64,000 nt of DNA from Spirochaetia bacterium (GCA_022482625.1 JAKVOU010000001.1:1102784-1166783), one strand, 5' to 3'; shown: positions 17,293 to 26,086, counted from the first letter of the stretch. Numbers and translations are program-made. Notes: generated by a model from the letters alone, not told the origin.

Positions 17293-18393
17293 ATGTTATG
17301 TAAAGACAAAGAAACCATCAGCCTTGAAACATTGGCGGAAATGCTCGGGAATCTATCGGAACAGGACCGCCAGAGGGTCATTGCATTGGCCGAACTGGCA
17401 ACGGATGCTCCCGACAAGCATCGGGACAGTCACGAGGACATGCCGCGTTGTCCCCACTGCTCCGGTGTCCATGTCCGTCGCAACGGCTTCGTCAGGGGCA
17501 GGCAGCGGTATCTCTGCGGGGATTGCGGGCGTACGTTCGGGGCGACCACCGGTTCTGTGCGATACAAGAGCAAGCACGGCAAGGAAACCTGGGAGGCCTA
17601 CCTGGAGGCATTCGCCCTGAGGCTTCCCCTGCGGGAGGCCGCACGCAAGTGCGGCATAGCGCTGAGCACCTCGTTCTTCTGGCGGCACAAGATCCTCGAT
17701 GCACTGGCGGCGGGATCCACGGGGAACTTGCTCAGCGGCCGGGTACAGGAGGACGAGACGTACATCCAGGACAACTACAAAGGCAACTGCGATGCGGAAA
17801 ACAACTTGGGAACCAGGGGGAAGCGGCATCGGAGCCCGGCATACAAGACCCATAGGGTGACGGGCCATCGTCATGAGAGAGGGAAAGCGACCCATACGAG
17901 GGGCTTGAGCAACCAGAAGGTCTGCGTGCCGTGCGCCATCGACGAGCAGGGGAAGACCCTGGCGAAGGCTGCCGGCAGGGGGATGGTGCAACCCCGCTAC
18001 CTTTCCTTTGTCCTGGCCTCGCACCTGGGCGATGACGTGGTGATGGTGACCGACAAGAGCCGGGCAAGCCGGGAATTCTGCGCCTCGGATGGCCTGCCGG
18101 TGGTACAGCTGAAGACGGGCATACAGGGATGCCCGGTACGAGGGCGATACAACTTGCAGAAGGTCAACAGCCTGCATAGCCGTCTTCGGGGGCTGCTGGC
18201 TGGATTCAGGGGTGTCTCCACGAAATATCTTGACAACTATCTTGCCTGGAATGGCTTCGAGGTCGAGACCCCCGGATCGAATCGCCTGGATCTGAAAACC
18301 GTATTGCTGGACAAGATGCGGACAATCGGAACATGTTCAACCTATTGGGGGATATTTCACAAGCCTCCCTTGCCTTTTCCCACTGTTGGCTAG
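17293..18393 (+). CDS. IS1595-family transposase
   Basis: 366 residues. Residues 50-78 form a zinc ribbon (CPHCSGVHVRRNG then CGDCGRTF), followed by a helix-turn-helix region (LREAARKCGIALSTSFFWRHKIL). The ISXO2-like catalytic domain follows: first Asp in QEDETYIQDN, second in VMVTDKSRASREF, and the C-terminal signature HSRLRGLLAGFRGVSTKYL then NYLAWNGF. No ribosome-binding site is present; a promoter six bases from the ATG points to leaderless translation. The gene is complete and lies between intact inverted repeats, so the element may still be active. The high-G+C sequence leaves long open frames on the other strand, which I treat as shadows. Confidence 0.92.
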   Translation: MLCKDKETISLETLAEMLGNLSEQDRQRVIALAELATDAPDKHRDSHEDMPRCPHCSGVHVRRNGFVRGRQRYLCGDCGRTFGATTGSVRYKSKHGKETWEAYLEAFALRLPLREAARKCGIALSTSFFWRHKILDALAAGSTGNLLSGRVQEDETYIQDNYKGNCDAENNLGTRGKRHRSPAYKTHRVTGHRHERGKATHTRGLSNQKVCVPCAIDEQGKTLAKAAGRGMVQPRYLSFVLASHLGDDVVMVTDKSRASREFCASDGLPVVQLKTGIQGCPVRGRYNLQKVNSLHSRLRGLLAGFRGVSTKYLDNYLAWNGFEVETPGSNRLDLKTVLLDKMRTIGTCSTYWGIFHKPPLPFPTVG

Positions 18394-18421
18394 CCCTGCA
18401 ATACACTCGGAAAACAGAGCC

Positions 18422-18429
18422 TTTTCTTT
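18422..18429. repeat. IS1595 element target duplication, right
   Basis: TTTTCTTT, equal to 17219-17226. Confidence 0.8.
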
Positions 18430-18445
18430 TATATTTCTGGAAGCT

Positions 18446-18997
18446 TCAGGCTCCTGGGAAATGAAGCAACTGGGCAAGCCTGATGGAAAGCATCGTACCT
18501 ACCCCGATAAGCTGTTGGAAAAATTCATCAGGAGGCGCAACCGGATAGTGGGAAAGCCATCTCAGCAAGGCCGAGACAATGAAATCGGCAAGAGCATCGG
18601 AAAACGGATAGGCATCGCCGTCAAAGTCATCACCGAATGCTGAGATTATCGTCGGCTGCAACACTTTTGACAAATAATCGCGCAAGCTATGCGGCCCGGT
18701 AATTTCAAAAGCCTTGGTATAGAAATTCTGATGGTCATACATATATTGCAGGAAATACTCTGCTGCCTCAAAGTTCGCAAAGGTTCCCCATTTCTCGAGA
18801 ACGGGGTCAACGACATCGGTTTGGAATATCCAGTTGAGCAGTTCATATTTATCTGCAAAATGATAATAGAACGTCTTCCTATTGATTTGACAGGCTCGGC
18901 AAATATCAGAAACTGAAATCTTACTGAAGGATTTCGTTGCCATCAAATCCTTCATGCAGTTGGCAATTGCCGTCTTCGTCAACAAATTATTAGCCAT
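18446..18997 (-). CDS. TetR-family regulator
   Basis: 183 residues. Helix-turn-helix in residues 20-55: KISVSDICRACQINRKTF, YYHFADKYELLNWIF. The remainder is a helical effector domain with no recognisable ligand site. The recognition helix is very similar to that of the regulator at 8386-8982. No ribosome-binding site is seen; instead TTGACA (19033-19028), a 17-base spacer and TAAGAT (19010-19005) end seven bases before the ATG, so the mRNA is leaderless or nearly so and the promoter overlaps the intergenic region shared with the HD gene. It is convergent with gldA; which gene it controls is unknown. Confidence 0.87.
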   Translation of the reverse strand: MANNLLTKTAIANCMKDLMATKSFSKISVSDICRACQINRKTFYYHFADKYELLNWIFQTDVVDPVLEKWGTFANFEAAEYFLQYMYDHQNFYTKAFEITGPHSLRDYLSKVLQPTIISAFGDDFDGDAYPFSDALADFIVSALLRWLSHYPVAPPDEFFQQLIGVGTMLSIRLAQLLHFPGA

Positions 18998-19004
18998 GGA
19001 TTAC

Positions 19005-19033
19005 ATCTTAATGGGGGTCTTGGAATATGTCAA
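19005..19033 (-). promoter_or_regulatory. Promoter of TetR gene (18446-18997)
   Basis: Perfect TTGACA, 17-base spacer, TAAGAT; seven bases to the start codon. Confidence 0.65.
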
Positions 19034-19094
19034 CAATCAAAGTTTTTTGTCTGCAGAAAAAGCTTGACATAAAAAGTAACAGAACAAGCCAGTC

Positions 19095-19123
19095 TTGTAA
19101 AGTTTTTGACAGGTCGTTAGAAT
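19095..19123 (+). promoter_or_regulatory. Promoter of HD-domain gene, leaderless type
   Basis: TTGTAA (19095-19100), 17-base spacer, TAGAAT (19118-19123), six bases to the GTG at 19130. Confidence 0.55.
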
Positions 19124-19129
19124 GGGACC

Positions 19130-19621
19130 GTGTTATATCTGAAACGTACACCAGAAGAAAAAGCCTATTTCAGGGATCAGGTATTTTATCTGTGCAGGCA
19201 GACACGGCTGATGGACACAAGGGCTTACTATCATCATCTTGGAACGTCAGTATTGCGCCACAGCATCAATGTAGCTTACCTGAGCTATGCACTTGCCCTG
19301 ATTCTGCATATAAGGATCCACGATCAGGAACTTATCAGAGGGGCCCTTCTGCACGATTATTATCTTTACGACTGCCATGAAAAAGGAAATCCCGACAAAA
19401 GGTTCCACATATTCAGACATCCAGGCAAAGCCCTGTACAACAGCGAAGAAGAGATGATGCTGAGCAAGAGGGAAGCAGATATCATCCGCAAGCATATGTT
19501 CCCGATGACGCCGGTCCCTCCCCGATATCGAGAAAGTTTTCTTGTAAGCATTTCAGACAAGTGCTGTGCACTTTATGAACTGACTACGAACATCTACAGG
19601 ATTGCACGCAGGAAACTTTAG
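19130..19621 (+). CDS. HD-domain phosphohydrolase-like protein
   Basis: 163 residues from GTG 19130. This start has no ribosome-binding site but lies six bases behind a -10 box, which supports it. Motifs of small HD proteins: HSINVAYLSYALAL (first His), RGALLHDYYLYD (the HD pair), IFRHPGKALYN, and ADIIRKHMFPMTPVPPRYRES, with the final conserved Asp in SDKCCALYE. HD enzymes bind a metal pair and hydrolyse phosphomonoesters or nucleotides; substrate is unknown here. Its stop overlaps by four bases the 3' end of the convergent gene. Confidence 0.75.
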   Translation: MLYLKRTPEEKAYFRDQVFYLCRQTRLMDTRAYYHHLGTSVLRHSINVAYLSYALALILHIRIHDQELIRGALLHDYYLYDCHEKGNPDKRFHIFRHPGKALYNSEEEMMLSKREADIIRKHMFPMTPVPPRYRESFLVSISDKCCALYELTTNIYRIARRKL

Positions 19622-20364
19622 AACAATACATCGGCACTGACAAATACGGACGCAGAAACATAGTTCCCTGGTTGTGGCCCGGAAGTGATGTTTGCATCAC
19701 TATAAATCAGTTCAATGGAACCGAACATAGTATCCATCATGGCAGCATGACATACAGTAGCAGAGCTACCGATGGTAAAATCCCTTACCTTCCCAATCAC
19801 ACCACAACAGGAATTGAACAGTTTTACTTCATCATATTTCTTGCGGACAGCAGAAGGAGCAGAAGTATCCAACGAACGCAAATAGGCATATGGATATACT
19901 GTCTTATCTACGGGATAGGGAGGTCGGGTTCTCTGTTCAAAGTCCTTCCGGTCTTTATATATATCCATCTGACGAGGAAAACCACAGACTTGCATCTTCA
20001 GCAATGTCTTCTCAGTAATTTTTCCCGGATACAATCCCAGATGTATCATATTTACGATGAAAGCACCATGCCCATCTGCTGAAGAACACAAAAAGGCCGG
20101 AAGTTCCGCAGTATTTCCCAAGCTCATCACAGGATAGCCCTCCCATATGCAGGTACCGGTCATATGGGCATCTACCCCAATGACGGCGGCAGCACCGCCC
20201 TTTTTATCCAATCTTCCTACAAATTCCAAACCGTTGTCCATCTTGCATGTCTTATAGAGATAATCAGCTCCTTCTTCCTGTTCAGCCTGGAGCAATAGGC
20301 TATATATGGCAAGCGGATCTGATTCCCATTCTTTCAATCCCAGACTATCCAGGAACATTCCCAT
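19618..20364 (-). CDS. Conserved-looking hypothetical protein
   Basis: 248 residues, soluble, no signal peptide, no motif I recognise. Notable are KKGGAAAVIGVDAHMTGTCIWEG, a Gly-rich core, and a Cys pair in FNSCCGVIGKVRDF. Alternating short hydrophobic strands (GHGAFIVNMIHLGLYPG) suggest a beta-rich fold. It is a single gene, convergent with the HD gene and divergent from tatD. The start ATG at 20364 has a modest GAGGAAG-type site upstream. Codon use is like that of the neighbours, so I regard it as a real gene. Confidence 0.62.
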   Translation of the reverse strand: MGMFLDSLGLKEWESDPLAIYSLLLQAEQEEGADYLYKTCKMDNGLEFVGRLDKKGGAAAVIGVDAHMTGTCIWEGYPVMSLGNTAELPAFLCSSADGHGAFIVNMIHLGLYPGKITEKTLLKMQVCGFPRQMDIYKDRKDFEQRTRPPYPVDKTVYPYAYLRSLDTSAPSAVRKKYDEVKLFNSCCGVIGKVRDFTIGSSATVCHAAMMDTMFGSIELIYSDANITSGPQPGNYVSASVFVSADVLF

Positions 20365-20524
20365 CTTCTTCCCTCCTCAGGCTGCATTACTATAGCATAG
20401 GCAACAGTTGATGAAAACCATAAATGCCTGTACCATATCTTGCAATGGAATGGAATGTGCATTTTCAGGTTCTCCCAAACATATATTCAGAAGGAACCTG
20501 CAATGAAGAAAAGGAGATCCTCTG

Positions 20525-21190
20525 ATGTTTGACTGTCACAGACACCTTACCGCAACAGCACCCAGAAAAGATGCACTCTATTGCAGCAGTACGACAACAC
20601 AATGGAAGTTTTCAGCGCCTTACTACAGTCTCGGATTGCTGCCGGATGGGAAACCGGCAGACAAGCAAGGCTTATTGACAAAGATGGAACATCTGCTGGC
20701 AAGCCATTCGGACCTTGGTATCGGAGAAGTAGGCATTGACCGGCGCTTCCCTGACATAGACAACCAAGTTTCACTTTTTTGTGCCTGCCTTGAACTGGCA
20801 GTCCGCCACAGACGTTTCCTTACGCTTCATTGTGTAAGGGAAACAGGTTTACTGCTTTCCCTGCTGGAAGAGAAAGACTTGCCACCGCTTGTCATTTGGC
20901 ATGGTTTCACCGGTAGCATTGAAACAGCAAAGCAGGCGGCTCGACTCGGTATCGTCCTGAGCATCGGGCCGCAAGTATTGAAAACAAAGCTTAAAGAGCA
21001 CCTGAAGACACTTGCATCCATAGGTTTCGTCATAGAAACAGATTGGGAAGGGCCAGATGACAAGGGGTATCTCAACAGGCTTGAAACACATCTGGCATTA
21101 ATGTCCGAACTTTCCCATGACGGACATCTTGAGGAGAAATGCAATGCAATCAGAACAATTCTTGAGGATATCCAGGCTGATCGGAGATGA
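20525..21190 (+). CDS. TatD-family metal-dependent hydrolase
   Basis: 221 residues, somewhat shorter than the usual 255-265. TIM-barrel motifs in order: FDCHRHL (metal-binding HxH), GIGEVGID (Glu), LTLHCV, VIWHGFTGS, and VIETDWEGP (Asp). These match TatD DNases/deoxyribonucleases, which act as 3'-5' nucleases or repair enzymes. AAGGAG lies upstream of the ATG. The C-terminal 47 bases overlap the start of tcdA, so the two are co-transcribed. Shortness comes from compact loops rather than a broken end. Confidence 0.88.
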   Translation: MFDCHRHLTATAPRKDALYCSSTTTQWKFSAPYYSLGLLPDGKPADKQGLLTKMEHLLASHSDLGIGEVGIDRRFPDIDNQVSLFCACLELAVRHRRFLTLHCVRETGLLLSLLEEKDLPPLVIWHGFTGSIETAKQAARLGIVLSIGPQVLKTKLKEHLKTLASIGFVIETDWEGPDDKGYLNRLETHLALMSELSHDGHLEEKCNAIRTILEDIQADRR

Positions 21191-22091
21191 ATACGTAGCA
21201 CAGTTGCAGACAAGAAAAATTCTTGTCGTCGGTTTGGGAGCAGTAGGTGGCATGTGTCTCGAAAGCCTGGCAAGAAGCGGCATAGGCACAATTACCTTGG
21301 TCGACTTTGACATCATATCCATCACGAACCTCGGACGTCAGATCCTGGCAACCCATCAGACCTTAGGCAAAAAGAAAAGCCTCGTTGCAATGCAACGTGT
21401 CATGGATATAAATCCAGAATGCAAAGTAAAGGCACTTGACCTATTCTGCAATAAAGAAACTCTACCTGAAATCTTTTCTGAGCAGTATGACCTCGTCATC
21501 GATGCTATAGATTCCCTTAATCCAAAATGCGACCTGCTCCAGTATTGTTATGTGCATGATATCCCGATTGTAAGCAGCATGGGAGCTGCTTTGAGAAGGA
21601 ACCCTTTCCTTGTCAGGACTGCTGACCTGTTCGATACATATGGCTGTCCCCTTGCAAAGCAAGTAAGGAACAGGTTGCGCAGAAGAAATGTCGGAAAAGG
21701 TATTTCGGTAGTCTTTTCTCCTGAAATTCCCCGTTTTACTTATAAGACGCCGGAAGAAGAAACACAGGTAGCATACAATGAACAGTCACCGGGCAACGGA
21801 AGAACAAGGAATGTCCTCGGCTCTCTACCCACGGTTACCGGCATCTTTGGACTGAACCTGGCACACCTAGCCTTGTCAAAGCTTACTTGCCCTGAAATAT
21901 TCACAGGAGAAGCAGCCTTCGATGCACGGACAAAAGTAAAGACGACTGCTCATTCAAAACGCAATACGCCCCAACCAGAAGGGTTCTCAAAATGTCTCGG
22001 AACTGCAGGTTCAAAAAGCAACAATCCTTCTGCAACAAAATTACCTCTAAGTGCAAACGGAGCATCTGCCGATGTGACCAATTCCCATTGA
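21144..22091 (+). CDS. tcdA: tRNA threonylcarbamoyladenosine dehydratase
   Basis: E1-like ThiF/MoeB-fold enzyme that uses ATP to cyclise t6A37 to ct6A in tRNA. The start ATG at 21144 (MQSEQFLRI) has GAGGAG seven bases upstream and lies inside the tatD end. Motifs: nucleotide site ILVVGLGAVGGMC, LVDFDIISITNLGRQ, DAIDSLNPKCDLL, SSMGAALRRNPF. The normal core ends near SLPTVTGIFGLNLAHLAL at about residue 245. A tail of some 65 residues follows whose last 47 codons are antisense to the end of the convergent gene; it has no family match. The original stop may have been lost. Confidence 0.87.
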   Translation: MQSEQFLRISRLIGDEYVAQLQTRKILVVGLGAVGGMCLESLARSGIGTITLVDFDIISITNLGRQILATHQTLGKKKSLVAMQRVMDINPECKVKALDLFCNKETLPEIFSEQYDLVIDAIDSLNPKCDLLQYCYVHDIPIVSSMGAALRRNPFLVRTADLFDTYGCPLAKQVRNRLRRRNVGKGISVVFSPEIPRFTYKTPEEETQVAYNEQSPGNGRTRNVLGSLPTVTGIFGLNLAHLALSKLTCPEIFTGEAAFDARTKVKTTAHSKRNTPQPEGFSKCLGTAGSKSNNPSATKLPLSANGASADVTNSH

Positions 22092-22498
22092 GCCAGATCC
22101 AAGGAACCCGTCAGGCTCCATTTGCATCCTCCCAGATGGTTTTCCAATATCTCCAGTTTTCTGGGAATGCCTGCAAGCAATGTCTCTTCCACAAGTGACA
22201 CTCCACCATCTCTCCTGAGTATGCCCATGGCCCACCCGGCAGCGGAAAAACCAAGTGTCAAGCTAGCATCATCATGCATGCCGGCAAGACACATTCCTAC
22301 ATGGCTGTCTTCAAAAACCTGATCATTGTGATGACAGCACATACGTTTTAGGACAGGTTCTCTTACCACAAACCTAAACGACAATCTGTCCCTTTCATGA
22401 CAAAGTCTGAGAGACGCTTGTATGGAACCTTCACAAGGAAGCAACTGACACGGCAACATTTGTTCCAAGGTTCCTTTCCTGACCAAATATTCTTCCAT
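21950..22498 (-). CDS. CBM9-like / sugar-binding-fold protein
   Basis: 182 residues from ATG 22498, chosen for AAAGGAGG upstream; the ATG at 22516 lies before that site. Residues 30-80 (LCHERDRLSFRFVVREPVL, NDQVFEDSHVGMCLAG) and the later SAAGWAMGI and EETLLAGIPRKLEIL resemble small carbohydrate-binding family 9-like proteins, in which the D/E-S-H-V-x-M/F segment is typical. No signal peptide is present. The 3' 142 bases overlap the tcdA tail on the other strand. The family call is by pattern only and is moderate; function unknown. Confidence 0.6.
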   Translation of the reverse strand: MEEYLVRKGTLEQMLPCQLLPCEGSIQASLRLCHERDRLSFRFVVREPVLKRMCCHHNDQVFEDSHVGMCLAGMHDDASLTLGFSAAGWAMGILRRDGGVSLVEETLLAGIPRKLEILENHLGGCKWSLTGSLDLAQWELVTSADAPFALRGNFVAEGLLLFEPAVPRHFENPSGWGVLRFE

Positions 22499-22645
22499 TC
22501 TTCCTCCTTTGCCCATTGTGCCTTATCTTGTCATTTTATCCAAGCAGTCTAGAAACAAACCGAAATCCCATTTTCGTTCCATACAGAAGTAGCAGGAGTC
22601 CTGAAAACTATCTGCCACTTCAGACAAAAGGAGAATGGGTGTCCG

Positions 22646-23653
22646 ATGAAAAAACAACGTCTGGCAACAGTACTACTGCTGGGGTTATGTATACTCCTTA
22701 CCTCATGTGACGAATCCCAATCTGCGGTAAAATGGGGTACGCTAAAGTTGCGTTTTGTCTGCAATACATTCATGACAAAGGATATCCGACCTGCCGATCA
22801 AGCCATGAAAATTGCAAGCTATCACATGGAAGGCAATGGACCTGACCCTACAGATGTTTTTTCCATTGATACCGTTGAAGAAAATCCATCAGTAGCACAT
22901 CTGTCCATGGGAAGATGGGATATAACGGTCCAAGCTCTGAACGAAGAAGGAAAGATCCTTTCACAAGGAAAGGCTACTACCATAGTCAAAGGGAAAATTA
23001 CAGAAATGGAAGTAGAACTCAACACGTTTCCAGGAACAGGCAGTTTGTCTGCTTCCTTTTCTTGGAAACCTCTTTCTACGGACATTCCAGATTTCTCCCT
23101 TATTCTTACTGCAGTAGATGGGACAAGAATCAAAGACTTGTCTCCTGCATGCAAGAATTCCATTTGTGGAACAGCAACCGTCAACGTAGATAAGCTAGCT
23201 GCAGGCAGCTACCTCCTGCATGCAAAGCTTGAGGACAATGGGATATGCATCAGTACTTCCGTAGTACCGGTCAGAATCATCGAAGGAACACAAAGTTCCT
23301 GTCCAGGCATAAAAATGTTTATCGGGAACCCATCAGAGCAATTCACGGTCCGCAGTTCCATCAACAATCTGATGCCCCTCAATGGTACCTTGATGTATTT
23401 CCCTATCAGACCAAAAAAAGGAGAAAATGTAAACTTAGAATTCATGCCAGAACCCTTCGGCAATACAATAAGTACAACCGCCTTTACATACAGTTGGTAC
23501 CACGAAGGTAAACTTCTTATGCAAGGCAAAGAAAACTGCTGTACTATTACTCCGGAACCAGGGACACAAAGGTATGATGTCATTGTCACAGTTCAAGGTA
23601 TAGGCTGCATAGGCGCTGCTACTTTTCTCGTATCACAGCCCTTTCCCCATTAA
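22646..23653 (+). CDS. Lipoprotein of unknown function
   Basis: 335 residues. Signal peptide MKKQRLATVLLLGLCILLTSC with lipobox Cys at 21. The mature part is beta-rich and looks like two or three immunoglobulin-like or prealbumin-like modules (SMGRWDITVQALNEEGKILSQG; LAAGSYLLHAKLEDNG; FTYSWYHEGKLLMQG, then YDVIVTVQG). Similar modules occur in spirochaete surface lipoproteins, but I recognise no specific family. AAAGGAGAA precedes the ATG. It stands alone, convergent with the membrane protein gene at 23765. Confidence 0.7.
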   Translation: MKKQRLATVLLLGLCILLTSCDESQSAVKWGTLKLRFVCNTFMTKDIRPADQAMKIASYHMEGNGPDPTDVFSIDTVEENPSVAHLSMGRWDITVQALNEEGKILSQGKATTIVKGKITEMEVELNTFPGTGSLSASFSWKPLSTDIPDFSLILTAVDGTRIKDLSPACKNSICGTATVNVDKLAAGSYLLHAKLEDNGICISTSVVPVRIIEGTQSSCPGIKMFIGNPSEQFTVRSSINNLMPLNGTLMYFPIRPKKGENVNLEFMPEPFGNTISTTAFTYSWYHEGKLLMQGKENCCTITPEPGTQRYDVIVTVQGIGCIGAATFLVSQPFPH

Positions 23654-23764
23654 GATCTGATAGACAATTGGGCGAACTCCTCCCCTGTAAAAAAACAATC
23701 CTTTCCTGGTTATTTCACAGGAAAGGAAGAATACAAAAAACAAAGGATTTTCCTATCAACCTTG

Positions 23765-24217
23765 CTAGCTTTTGTCTGCCATGCAAGCTACCTTCATGGC
23801 AACAGGAACAAGTACAAGTGAAGCAAGATATAAAATCACATACAGGAGTATGAATGTATGTAAAAACGAAAACAGGAAAGCAGGAAAAGCACGCACATTG
23901 TAGGCAGAAAGCACCGATCCGACAATGGAAACCGATACAAGTGCAGCAGGAAGATTACCCACCAGATGACCGGCCAGGCTGCTCGGATGACAATGACACT
24001 TGGTGGCAAACCGTCTCATCCACCCCTGGATGGGAAAAACCAGGTTGACAAGGGTTCCTGTAAAAGCAGCAATGACAATATTGATCCAGAAGTTTGCAGT
24101 CCACATCGGCGTGCCGGCAAACAAACAGGAGGAAGTAGTCATGACAACACCCAAGGGTACATTCTCCACTATATTGAAAATCGCAGTAGATTTGATGGAC
24201 ATCCCATCCCTATGCAT
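23765..24217 (-). CDS. Small integral membrane protein
   Basis: About 150 residues with four membrane segments (GVVMTTSSCLFAGTPMW; INIVIAAFTGTLVNLVFPI; LPAALVSVSIVGSVLSAY; LHTFILLYVILYLASLVLV). The start is uncertain: ATG 24217 or 24202 fit; reading from 24301 would begin inside the end of the preceding gene and add a hydrophilic stretch. It is the last gene of a four-gene minus-strand operon and could transport or anchor something for the preceding proteins, but there is no direct sign. I know of similar DUF2798-like small membrane proteins but cannot confirm the family. Confidence 0.6.
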   Translation of the reverse strand: MHRDGMSIKSTAIFNIVENVPLGVVMTTSSCLFAGTPMWTANFWINIVIAAFTGTLVNLVFPIQGWMRRFATKCHCHPSSLAGHLVGNLPAALVSVSIVGSVLSAYNVRAFPAFLFSFLHTFILLYVILYLASLVLVPVAMKVACMADKS

Positions 24218-24278
24218 GCTTTCTTTCGGATCCGGGCATAATTTTCCGCCTTCCTCACGACAGGCAGAAAACCTAGAA

Positions 24279-25115
24279 TTAACGAAGTGTCTGATAGCCA
24301 TGATACTGCGTCAGATTATCCGATGTCACATAATCAGCAAGAAAAATGCCAGTAATGTTCTGATAAGGCAAAAGATAGGGAAAATCAGGAGTCTGTGCCC
24401 AATCAGGTTTCTTTATCACAGAAGCACCCTTTTCAACGACTTCTTCCCATTCTTCCGGACCATCAAACCAGATTTCCACTGCCCGGACATAACGGCAATC
24501 ATTGATGTCCTGCTTGACAGCACTGGAAAGCAAACGGTTTACCCTAGTATCTTTCTGAAAATAGGGAACCACTTCTTCAAAGAACCATTTGTCCCCACAT
24601 TCTTTTGAAATGCCCTCAGGGTAGGAAATCAAAAACTGCCATCTGTAGTTCGGTCCATCCTCGATGGTACGGCCTTTACCTTTCAGATCACTTTCCCAAC
24701 AAAGAGGAACGAAGGCAAATACAAACGGGTGGGCAGTAGTACCATTTCCCTTGCTTCTCCTTGCCTCGTCACCTGTAGGATTGCCTTCGGCAGCATTCTC
24801 AGGGATATTACCCTGCCATTTGAGGACATCAGTAGGGAAATACTCCTTGATGGTACGGCATGACATCTCAGGGAGATTCTCATCGACCAGCCAATAGTGC
24901 TCTGTCAGCTGCATCCTTACAGTACCGAAACGGCCTTCCTTGTCTGGGCTGGGAAGTGCATTGTAGAATGCATATTTCGTTACATAAGGAGAAAATTGAG
25001 AGATACTTTCCGGCACATGGTGAGCATAAAGCCAATGAAGTAATTTGACCCGATACTCTTCCTTTACCACATCGACATAGATCAATGACCTCATGATATT
25101 AAAATCAAATGCCAT
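24279..25115 (-). CDS. Uncharacterised protein, possible dimeric alpha/beta-barrel
   Basis: 278 residues, soluble. Two stretches (RSLIYVDVVKEEY with LLHWLYAHHVPE, and YVTKYAFYNALPS) recall EthD-like ferredoxin-fold proteins, in which a His-containing helix follows the first strand; a second similar half seems present (WQFLISYPEGIS, CRYVRAVEIWFDG). The family call is tentative. GGGAGATG lies nine bases before the ATG. Its start is two bases behind the stop of the flavoprotein gene, so it is tightly coupled to it. EthD-like proteins often assist monooxygenase or other small-molecule catabolism, which would suit a LysR-controlled operon with a flavin reductase (inference). Confidence 0.6.
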   Translation of the reverse strand: MAFDFNIMRSLIYVDVVKEEYRVKLLHWLYAHHVPESISQFSPYVTKYAFYNALPSPDKEGRFGTVRMQLTEHYWLVDENLPEMSCRTIKEYFPTDVLKWQGNIPENAAEGNPTGDEARRSKGNGTTAHPFVFAFVPLCWESDLKGKGRTIEDGPNYRWQFLISYPEGISKECGDKWFFEEVVPYFQKDTRVNRLLSSAVKQDINDCRYVRAVEIWFDGPEEWEEVVEKGASVIKKPDWAQTPDFPYLLPYQNITGIFLADYVTSDNLTQYHGYQTLR

Positions 25116-25117
25116 GA

Positions 25118-26056
25118 TTACATCTCCCTTGCCGGCTTCAAAGGTACAATAAAGTCTTTGTATTCCTTGACCCAGTTCTTATACTGTTCAGTTTTTACTG
25201 TTGCATTCATACGACTGTTGTTGGTATTGATATCATTTCCATGCATCAGCTTGCCGCTAAGCGAATCATGGGCATGTTCCAGTTGTTCAGAGGGAAAATC
25301 AAAGGTATACTTTTCCCCATCCCTCTTGAGCTCTCCGACCACACCGCAGAGGCAGCAGACAACCTTGCCGTCATCCCTGATAAAGAACTGTCGGCTATGG
25401 CAATGAGGACAGATACCGGCTTCTCCACAGTACTGGGCATTGGCGATATCTTTTGCCGCTTCTGCAAGATTTTCACCGATTTTATGAGCCCGATGTACCT
25501 TACACCTATCAGAAAGGATACCCAATGACCAGCTGAATACATCATTGTCAATGACCTTCCACATCGGTGTAAGGGCAAGCATTGCCATATCGGTCTGCAC
25601 CTGGGTCATCCAATCGGACCCACCTATGCCCATAAAGGAAATAACCTTATCCTTGAGAATCCTCGGATCCGGTTTGATGCCATTCATTTTTCCTGCAATC
25701 TCGGTAGCCATGGTATTGTTTCCCCTATCCATCCGTGGACCAAAACGGTCGACGATATCATGGAAAGTTCCACAGGTACCTTTTTCAAAAATCGGCGTCG
25801 TTATGACAATACCGTCTGCATCGAGCATCTTATCCAGAAGCCATTCGAAATCATCCTTCAGGGCACAGCGGTTTCCTTTTCCTGAAAAAAGACTATTCAC
25901 GCAAGTAACACAACCTGTGCATTGCTTTATATTGAGATCCTGGATATGGATGAAAGAGACTTCTGCACCCTTTTCCTTAGCTCCTTTCAATGCTTCCTTG
26001 CACATACAGTCATTGCTGCCATTCCGCGTGCCAAATGAAATTCCTAAAACCTTCAT
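25118..26056 (-). CDS. Iron-sulfur flavoprotein-like NAD(P)H/FMN reductase with zinc ribbon
   Basis: 312 residues. N-terminal flavodoxin-like fold: KVLGISFGTRNGSNDCM (phosphate loop for FMN), then CTGCVTC...C (CX2CX2CX10C), resembling the compact cluster motif of iron-sulfur flavoproteins, then ADGIVITTPIFEKGTCGTF. Near residue 230 comes a ribbon CPHCHSRQFF...CCLCG, unusual for this family. The C-terminal 60 residues are hydrophilic. It probably passes electrons from NAD(P)H or ferredoxin to a small substrate. It lies second in the operon after the LVIVD-repeat gene. Confidence 0.78.
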   Translation of the reverse strand: MKVLGISFGTRNGSNDCMCKEALKGAKEKGAEVSFIHIQDLNIKQCTGCVTCVNSLFSGKGNRCALKDDFEWLLDKMLDADGIVITTPIFEKGTCGTFHDIVDRFGPRMDRGNNTMATEIAGKMNGIKPDPRILKDKVISFMGIGGSDWMTQVQTDMAMLALTPMWKVIDNDVFSWSLGILSDRCKVHRAHKIGENLAEAAKDIANAQYCGEAGICPHCHSRQFFIRDDGKVVCCLCGVVGELKRDGEKYTFDFPSEQLEHAHDSLSGKLMHGNDINTNNSRMNATVKTEQYKNWVKEYKDFIVPLKPAREM

Positions 26057-26086
26057 TGTTGTTTCTCCCTAATCCATTCAATCTGT

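Larger units (their letters stand above)
17227..18421 (+). mobile_element. IS1595-family insertion sequence, intact
   Basis: 1195 bp with 24-bp terminal inverted repeats (17227-17250 and 18398-18421; GGCTCTGTTTTCC start, one mismatch) and 8-bp target duplications on both sides. One transposase gene fills it. G+C is visibly higher than in the surroundings, above all at third codon positions, so it is a recent arrival. It is inserted in the T-run of a terminator. Confidence 0.92.

Noticed and set aside
17353-18177. Long open frames antisense to the IS1595 transposase
   Set aside because: High G+C leaves all frames open; the sense frame has zinc-ribbon and catalytic motifs, the antisense one none.
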